From Paenibacillus sinensis (GTDB lineage: Bacteria; Bacillota; Bacilli; Paenibacillales; Paenibacillaceae), in contig NZ_JAHCMB010000077.1 in the NCBI RefSeq assembly GCF_019904155.1, positions 97,310 through 161,309 of the forward strand: DNA of 64,000 nucleotides, written 5' to 3'. Below, piece by piece: positions 58,482 to 64,000 of the stretch (position 1 is the stretch's first letter; every line of letters starts with the position of its first letter). Below the pieces are notes generated by a model, which was not told where the DNA came from, searched no databases, and saw nothing but the letters and a program-made list of their open reading frames with translations. Position numbers and translations under genes: made by a program.

Positions 58482-61400
58482 ATGATCGCCTTGTCTGCGG
58501 CGGCGGAAATACCTTCTACAAGATGGAAAGGAAGACTTATTCATGTCAAAATGCCAGGTATGATGCGAACGAATAACAAAACCGCCATCAAGTATATTTC
58601 CGTCATCGTCTTGTTTGTCGGTCTTCTCCTTGGCCTGCGCTGGTCGTGGTCCGAGCTCTTTCCTGTGTCGGAGCAGCCGCTGGCTGTCAATGGTGTACTT
58701 GACCTGCGCGGCCGGGACTTGGGGAAGTCCCCCTCATTCTCTTTGGATGGCGAATGGCAGTTCTATCCGGGCAAGCTCTTGTCCCGTCAGGAGCTGCGTA
58801 AGGCTGATAAGCCCCCCCGTTCCATTCAGGTCCCCGGAGACTGGAGCGGCGCGATGCCGAACGGCTCAAATTCCTCCTATGGGTACGGAACGTACCGGCT
58901 GCGCATTCTCGTCGATCCGCTCAAGGAACCTGTCGCCTTCTGGATGACTGACATTCGATCCTCATCTTCAGTCGAAATCAACGGAATAGACACGGCCAAC
59001 TACGGAACAGTTGCGAAGAGTGCCGATGCATACAATCCCAGGAATATCTCCTATTCCCCGTCCTACACATCGGAAGGCGCGACAGAGATTGATTTGCTCA
59101 TCCAGGCGGCCAATTACGATGATCCATACAAAGGCGGTATCGTGAGCTCTATTCGCTTCGGCTCCCAGGCGGAGATTGACTATGCGCGTTGGTATTCGAT
59201 CGGCTTCCAAATGGTAGCGTTTATCATCTTGCTGCTTCACTTCGTGTATGCCAGTATCTTCTACCTGTTCAACCCGAAGGAACGGGCTTTGTTCTATTTC
59301 GGCCTGCTGACGCTAACGGTTGGAGTTGCGGTTATATCCGGTCATGATAACCTGCTCATGCTATGGGCGCCGATCAATTATACTTGGGCGCTGAAGATCA
59401 GGCTGCTCGCCCTCATGTGGCAGACGTTATTGATTCTTCTGGTTATCCGAAAATTCTCTTCGGCTCCCCCTAAGAACCAGGTGCTGCGCGTATTTATAGC
59501 CGCGCTTCTGTGCTACTCGGGATTTCTGCTGGCCGCACCGGCTTCAATGGTCTATGGAAGCGTCCATCTGGGGATCTATTACTTTTTTTATTTCTTTTCA
59601 TTTGCCTGGTTTCTTCTTGTGGCGGGGATGATGATCTTCCGGGAGCGCACCGACAAGGACGCCGTCTTCCTGCTGCTGTCTTCCGCAAGCATCATTTCCA
59701 GCGTTTTCTGGGGCATATGGAATTCTCATTGGGCAGCTACTCCCGTCTACTATCCAATCGATATCATTTCGGCCATTATCGGATTTTCGGCATACTGGTT
59801 TAAGAAATACTTTCACAATTCCAACGAAAATACCGAACTGAACAAGCAGTTGAAGGAAGCGGACAGGCTGAAGGATCAATTTCTGGCCAATACGTCGCAT
59901 GAGCTGAGAACACCGCTGCACGGGATCATCAATATTGCTCAGACCGTTGCCACCAAGGAAAAAGAGCGGTTGAGCGAAGCCAGCCTTAACGATATGAATC
60001 TGCTGATCACGATAAGCAGGCGTATGTCCTATCTGCTGGGCGATCTTCTGGATGCCGCGCGCCTCAAGGATCATCGCATCGTCCTGCAGCAGGATTCTCT
60101 CCAAATTCAATCGATCATTCCCGGGGTAATCGGCATGCTTCAATTTATGACCCGGGGCCGGCCGATCATGCTTGTTCACAATATTCCGGAGACGATGCCG
60201 CCGGTCATGGGCGACGAGAAACGGCTTGTGCAGGTGTTGTACAACCTGCTGCATAACGCTCTCAAATATACAGAGGAAGGAACCGTCTCGATCTCCGCCG
60301 AAGTGCATAACGGCCAAGCGGTCATCGAGGTTGCCGACACCGGGGTCGGCATGAATGAAGAGACACAGGCTCGGGTGTTTCTGCCTTATGAGCAAGGAGA
60401 CTACGGGAGAAGCGATGGCAGAGGCATCGGGCTGGGATTAAGCATTTGCCGGCAGCTGGTGGAACTGCATGGCGGTCAGTTGTCCGTTCGCTCCGAACCG
60501 GGCAAGGGCTCCGTCTTCAGCTTCTATCTGCCGCTGGCGGACCCACCTCACTCCCCTCACCTGAATCGGACGGTTCCGCTGTACCGGGAAACGGAGGATC
60601 TGCCTGCCGGACTGGTTGTTCCGGACTCGGCGGCAAGCGAGCTCGCCGCAACCGCTCAAGTTCCGCCGCTGCTGAACGGCAGTCGTATCCAGATTCTCGC
60701 TGTCGATGATGATCCCATCAATCTGAATGTGCTCACCGGTATTCTCTCGACGGAGCCTTATCAGATCACAACCGCAGGTTCGGCCAAAGAGGTGCTGAAC
60801 CTGCTCGGCACCCGGCCGTGGGATCTGCTGATCGCGGATGTCATGATGCCTCATATGTCCGGCTATGAGCTGACGCAGATTGTCCGTGAGCAGTTCTCCC
60901 TGTCGGAGCTTCCGGTACTGCTGTTGACCGCGCGCAGCCAGCCTGCGGACATCTACACCGGGTTCCTGTCGGGAGCCAACGACTACGTGACCAAACCTGT
61001 AGATGCTACGGAACTGAAATACCGGATCAGGGCCTTGATCACGTTGAAACAATCGATAAATGAACGCCTGCGCATTGAGGCCGCTTATTTGCAGGCGCAG
61101 ATTCATCCTCATTTTCTGTTCAACACGCTTAACTCCATTATGGCGTTGAGCGATATCGACACAGAGAAGATGCGTATGCTGGGCGACGCCTTCGCCTCTT
61201 TTCTGCGGATCAGCTTTAACTTTCTCAATACCGAAGAACGGGTCAGACTCTCCCATGAGCTGGAGCTTGTCGAAGCTTATTTATATATTGAAAAAGAGAG
61301 GTTCGAGGACAGGCTGACGATCCAATGGGAGGTCGATCCCGGCATCGGGCTGCTCCTTCCGCCGCTTTCCATCCAGCCGCTTGTCGAGAATGCCGTCAAG

Positions 61401-61688
61401 CACGGTATTCTCAGCAAGACTAAAGGCGGTACGGTTTGTATTCGGATCAACCGGCATGACGGCTTCACTCGTATTGAAGTCACCGATAACGGCAAGGGGA
61501 TGGAACCCGAGCAGGTTGCCAGACTGCTGAGTCCGACGCTGAAAGGAACGGGCGGTATCGGACTGTCCAATACGAACCGGCGATTGAAGCAGCTGTACGG
61601 TCAAGGCCTGTCCATTCTCAGCAAGCCCAATGAAGGAACCACCGTATCCTTTGTCATTCCGGACAGAGTTCCACCGAAAGTCAAATAA
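58482..61688 (+). CDS. Large hybrid sensor protein with two different histidine kinase modules
   Basis: A protein of about 1068 residues. Order: N-terminal helix, extracellular jelly-roll-like sensor (about 55-235: FSLDGEWQFYPGKLLSRQEL, VPGDWSGAMP), seven helices (about 240-430), HisKA with the phospho-His in FLANTSHELRTPLHG (about 472), HATPase (NLLHNALKY, GRGIGLGLSICRQLV), receiver (ILAVDDDPIN, acceptor Asp in IADVMMP near 786), then a second, LytS/YesM-type kinase (AQIHPHFLFNTLNSI, about 873) and its own HATPase (ENAVKHG, GIGLSNTNRRL). No DNA-binding output domain is present. The start is uncertain: in-frame ATGs at 58482, 58551 and 58560 lack ideal ribosome sites. Confidence 0.9.
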   Translation: MIALSAAAEIPSTRWKGRLIHVKMPGMMRTNNKTAIKYISVIVLFVGLLLGLRWSWSELFPVSEQPLAVNGVLDLRGRDLGKSPSFSLDGEWQFYPGKLLSRQELRKADKPPRSIQVPGDWSGAMPNGSNSSYGYGTYRLRILVDPLKEPVAFWMTDIRSSSSVEINGIDTANYGTVAKSADAYNPRNISYSPSYTSEGATEIDLLIQAANYDDPYKGGIVSSIRFGSQAEIDYARWYSIGFQMVAFIILLLHFVYASIFYLFNPKERALFYFGLLTLTVGVAVISGHDNLLMLWAPINYTWALKIRLLALMWQTLLILLVIRKFSSAPPKNQVLRVFIAALLCYSGFLLAAPASMVYGSVHLGIYYFFYFFSFAWFLLVAGMMIFRERTDKDAVFLLLSSASIISSVFWGIWNSHWAATPVYYPIDIISAIIGFSAYWFKKYFHNSNENTELNKQLKEADRLKDQFLANTSHELRTPLHGIINIAQTVATKEKERLSEASLNDMNLLITISRRMSYLLGDLLDAARLKDHRIVLQQDSLQIQSIIPGVIGMLQFMTRGRPIMLVHNIPETMPPVMGDEKRLVQVLYNLLHNALKYTEEGTVSISAEVHNGQAVIEVADTGVGMNEETQARVFLPYEQGDYGRSDGRGIGLGLSICRQLVELHGGQLSVRSEPGKGSVFSFYLPLADPPHSPHLNRTVPLYRETEDLPAGLVVPDSAASELAATAQVPPLLNGSRIQILAVDDDPINLNVLTGILSTEPYQITTAGSAKEVLNLLGTRPWDLLIADVMMPHMSGYELTQIVREQFSLSELPVLLLTARSQPADIYTGFLSGANDYVTKPVDATELKYRIRALITLKQSINERLRIEAAYLQAQIHPHFLFNTLNSIMALSDIDTEKMRMLGDAFASFLRISFNFLNTEERVRLSHELELVEAYLYIEKERFEDRLTIQWEVDPGIGLLLPPLSIQPLVENAVKHGILSKTKGGTVCIRINRHDGFTRIEVTDNGKGMEPEQVARLLSPTLKGTGGIGLSNTNRRLKQLYGQGLSILSKPNEGTTVSFVIPDRVPPKVK

Positions 61689-61863
61689 GATCCGCCGGAT
61701 GCGGCTCGGCCTGTCAGGGTACAAGTCCATATATGGAGCCAGCCCTGCAGGCGAAGCAACCGGATGCCCGGTGGGGCGGTCTCGTCATCAATCGGGCACG
61801 TCAGTGCCTCTTGAGTATTGCTGGCATTTGGGGTATTATTACCGCAAAGATTGATATTGGCAG

Positions 61864-62076
61864 CGATGGACCAATAGTACTTGATTGTCTTGCTTCACAG
61901 CGATTCGGGGATAGTGGAAGCCCGGAAGAAGCATCAAGGAAACGGCAGTCCGGAGCCGGAGAATCGGCAAAAGAGGGCGACTCCTTCAGGTCGTCAACTA
62001 GGGTGGAACCGCGGGTGCAATAAGCTCTCGTCCCTGGGCATCGAAGACGGATGCCTTAGTGACGGGGGCTTTTTTC
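61864..62076 (+). promoter_or_regulatory. T-box riboswitch (glycine) upstream of glyQS
   Basis: Stem I begins with GGAC, AGTA and the distal motif GGGGATAGTGGAAGCCC and closes with GTCC. The likely specifier codon is GGC (Gly) at 61944-61946, followed by A. The T-box sequence AGGGTGGAACCGCG is at 62000-62013. The terminator runs from about 62024 to 62075 with a T-run at its end. Uncharged tRNA-Gly would pair with the specifier and T-box and open the glyQS gene. Confidence 0.95.
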
Positions 62077-62126
62077 GTTATTTCACGGCATTCGCAGCAA
62101 ACCACTTTACGAAGGAGTGTTTAACG

Positions 62127-63515
62127 ATGAGCAGTACCGCAGCAATGGAACAAATCGTTGCGCTGGCCAAGCATCGCGGTTTTATTTTCCCGGGGTCCGA
62201 GATTTACGGCGGTTTGGCGAACACATGGGACTATGGCCCGCTTGGCGTGGAATTGAAGAACAACATCAAGCGAGCCTGGTGGAAGAAGTTCATTCAGGAA
62301 TCCCCCTATAACGTCGGACTCGATGCGGCGATTCTGATGAATCCGCGAACCTGGATGGCCTCAGGCCATGTCGGCAACTTCAACGATCCGATGATCGACT
62401 GCAAGCAATGCAAGGCGCGCCACCGTGCAGACAAAATCATTGAGAACGCCCTTAACGCAAAGGGAATTGAAATGATCGTCGACGGCTTGTCGTTCGATCA
62501 GATGAAGGCTTTGATCGTAGAGCATCAAATTTCATGTCCGGAATGCGGCAGCCGCGACTTCACGGACATTCGCCAGTTCAACCTAATGTTCAAAACGTTT
62601 CAAGGGGTCACGGAGTCCAGTACCAACGAGATTTATTTGCGTCCGGAGACGGCGCAGGGCATCTTTGTCAACTTCAAAAGTGTGCAGCGCACCATGCGCA
62701 AGAGACTGCCGTTCGGCATAGGACAGATTGGCAAAAGCTTCCGGAACGAAATAACACCCGGCAACTTTACCTTTCGTACGCGCGAGTTCGAGCAGATGGA
62801 GCTTGAATTCTTTTGCAAGCCGGGCGAAGATCTCAAATGGTTCGAATATTGGCGCGGCTTCTGCCGTGAATGGCTGTTGACACTCGGCATGAAGGAAGAT
62901 CATATGCGTCTGCGCGATCATTCGGATGATGAGCTGTCCCACTACAGCAATGCAACGACCGACATTGAGTACCGGTTCCCTTTTGGCTGGGGCGAACTGT
63001 GGGGAATTGCCGACCGGACCGATTATGATCTGAAACAGCATATGGAGCATTCGGGCGAGGATTTCAGCATCAACGAACAGGAATCGGGCGAACGTTATAT
63101 CCCGTACTGCATTGAGCCTTCTCTTGGCGCGGATCGCGTCACGCTGGCTTTTCTGATCGATGCCTATGAAGAGCAGCAGCTTGAAGGCGACGACAGCCGC
63201 ACCGTCCTCCGTCTGCATCCCGCGCTTGCGCCGTTCAAAGCAGCCGTATTCCCTCTTTCGAAAAAGCTTGCGGAAGGCGCGCAGCAGGTGTTTGCGGATT
63301 TAACCTCCGACTTCATGGTTGACTATGACGATACCGGTTCAATCGGCAAAAGGTATCGGCGTCACGACGAAATCGGTACTCCGTACTGCATCACCTACGA
63401 TTTCGAATCGGAGAGCGACGGCCAGGTTACGGTGCGCGAACGTGACTCCATGACACAGGTCCGTATGCCCATAACGGGGTTAAAGGGATTTCTTCTGGAA
63501 CGTATACGTTTCTGA
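62127..63515 (+). CDS. glyQS: Glycyl-tRNA synthetase, single-chain class II type
   Basis: A 462-residue enzyme that charges tRNA-Gly. It starts [29 protein letters not shown]; class II motif 2 is in [33 protein letters not shown], a zinc site includes CKQCKARH and CPECG, and the anticodon-binding domain ends with [15 protein letters not shown]. This is the homodimeric Thermus/eukaryote-like type rather than the alpha2beta2 GlyQ+GlyS form. AAGGAGTG precedes the ATG at 62127. It is controlled by the T-box upstream. Confidence 0.96.
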   Translation: MSSTAAMEQIVALAKHRGFIFPGSEIYGGLANTWDYGPLGVELKNNIKRAWWKKFIQESPYNVGLDAAILMNPRTWMASGHVGNFNDPMIDCKQCKARHRADKIIENALNAKGIEMIVDGLSFDQMKALIVEHQISCPECGSRDFTDIRQFNLMFKTFQGVTESSTNEIYLRPETAQGIFVNFKSVQRTMRKRLPFGIGQIGKSFRNEITPGNFTFRTREFEQMELEFFCKPGEDLKWFEYWRGFCREWLLTLGMKEDHMRLRDHSDDELSHYSNATTDIEYRFPFGWGELWGIADRTDYDLKQHMEHSGEDFSINEQESGERYIPYCIEPSLGADRVTLAFLIDAYEEQQLEGDDSRTVLRLHPALAPFKAAVFPLSKKLAEGAQQVFADLTSDFMVDYDDTGSIGKRYRRHDEIGTPYCITYDFESESDGQVTVRERDSMTQVRMPITGLKGFLLERIRF

Positions 63516-63567
63516 TTCGGAGTTAGCGGCTAGCACATTTATTAGATGAGTATATCAAGTGATTTAA

Positions 63568-63611
63568 GATCGAAGCTGACATCAAGGTCAGGTTTGGCGT
63601 CAGCTTCGATC
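63568..63611. terminator. Hairpin after glyQS
   Basis: GATCGAAGCTGAC pairs perfectly with GTCAGCTTCGATC (13 bases) around an 18-base loop. It lies between two convergent genes; no long T-run follows on either strand. Confidence 0.7.
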
Positions 63612-63658
63612 ATTCAATCAGGAATGATAATTATGTTTGTTCACCATGACCTTCCTCT

Positions 63659-64000
63659 TCACTTAACCTGCTCTTCCCACTGATTCTTTCTAACCTCTTT
63701 ATACACATATATTTTATTATTAGCCTGTCCTTTTACAAATGAATACCCATCTTCAGTCCATTCTTCCAGAACGAAAAGAGAGAACAAATTTGCCTTAACC
63801 ATGGGTACTTCCATTCCATCTCTGAATTGTAAATCGCGTCCCATTGGAAAAAAATTATGCCACTCCATTGTGCCCAACTTTTCCCCCAAGATGCCAGCAT
63901 ACCCGCCTCTCAGATGGTGGGAGCTAATTATTTTAAATCTATATTCGATCCAATCCTTTGAGAAAAAGGAGTATTCATAGTGTGTGTTGGGCTCTATAAT
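63659..64000 (-). CDS. Unknown protein, N-terminal part beyond the window
   Basis: The frame is open from the stop at 63659 to the right edge, giving at least 113 residues ending in VRKNQWEEQVK. It includes FKIISSHHLRGGYAG, EWHNFFPMGRDLQFRDG and ANLFSLFVLEEWTEDGYSFVKG. I do not recognise a family. It is more AT-rich than the neighbouring synthetase gene. An internal TTG at 63889 is an unlikely start because the frame continues upstream. Confidence 0.7.
   Translation of the reverse strand: MIEPNTHYEYSFFSKDWIEYRFKIISSHHLRGGYAGILGEKLGTMEWHNFFPMGRDLQFRDGMEVPMVKANLFSLFVLEEWTEDGYSFVKGQANNKIYVYKEVRKNQWEEQVK

Noticed and set aside
61881..62126. An N-terminal extension of glycyl-tRNA synthetase
   Set aside because: This would translate the T-box leader; the ATG at 62127 has AAGGAGTG and matches the usual protein start.

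Overview
The window looks like chromosomal DNA of an endospore-forming, fairly GC-rich Bacillota, most likely Paenibacillus or a close relative. The support is a gerA-type spore-germinant receptor operon, YesM/YesN-type two-component control of an LplB/LplC-type sugar ABC transporter, strong AGGAGG-like ribosome binding sites with several TTG and GTG starts, a T-box leader before glycyl-tRNA synthetase, catabolite-response (cre) sites, and many intrinsic terminators. No tRNA, rRNA, CRISPR array, insertion sequence or phage gene was seen. Genes between 1 and 52.6 kb are mostly on the minus strand; from 52.9 kb onward they are mostly on the plus strand.

Layout. 0-5.3 kb: sugar ABC permeases (the first cut by the window edge) with the yesN/yesM sensor system. 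5.6-10 kb: galU, a polyprenyl-phosphate-sugar synthase type GT2 and a GT39 membrane transferase, which form a plausible extracytoplasmic glycosylation operon. 10.3-11.9 kb: three small housekeeping-type genes. 12-16.2 kb: gerA-type operon in the order A-C-small membrane protein-B. 16.3-17.4 kb: an alkyltransferase-like DNA-repair protein and a DUF1361 membrane protein. 17.4-17.8 kb: GC-rich non-coding direct repeats. 18-20.2 kb: ArsR regulator and SulP transporter. 20.4-22.5 kb: MarR, nitroreductase and monooxygenase operon with a clear promoter. 22.6-22.8 kb: degenerate repeats. 23-28.8 kb: lipL, a CHAD protein, MerR and thioredoxin, a truncated LCP gene and an MFS transporter.

28.9-41.6 kb holds the most interesting block. 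A GntR/HutC regulator with its own promoter and operator heads a co-directional run of a TIM-barrel isomerase, an M20 amidohydrolase, a zinc-ribbon threonine-synthase-like PLP enzyme, a complete sugar-type ABC importer, a Gfo/Idh/MocA oxidoreductase, RidA, a metallo-beta-lactamase-fold hydrolase, a SIS-domain protein and an FGGY kinase. Sugar and amino-acid enzymes sit together, with RidA as enamine scavenger. This suggests import and breakdown of an amino-acid/sugar conjugate by a pathway I do not recognise.

41.8-44.5 kb: DUF202 and MarR genes, and a CLC transporter whose leader is a fluoride riboswitch fused to a terminator, so the CLC is very probably a fluoride exporter. 44.6-48.7 kb: an ECF sigma factor, a small membrane protein, an ABC ATPase and two permeases, resembling the Bacillus sigY-yxl arrangement. 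49-52.6 kb: a large secreted multidomain alpha-amylase with cre sites upstream. 52.9-56.5 kb: phosphodiester glycosidase, GT2-GtrA fusion, nitroreductase and a GT2. 56.8-61.7 kb: a membrane diguanylate cyclase and a large hybrid kinase carrying two different kinase modules. 61.9-63.5 kb: T-box and single-chain glycyl-tRNA synthetase. The window ends in a partial unknown gene.
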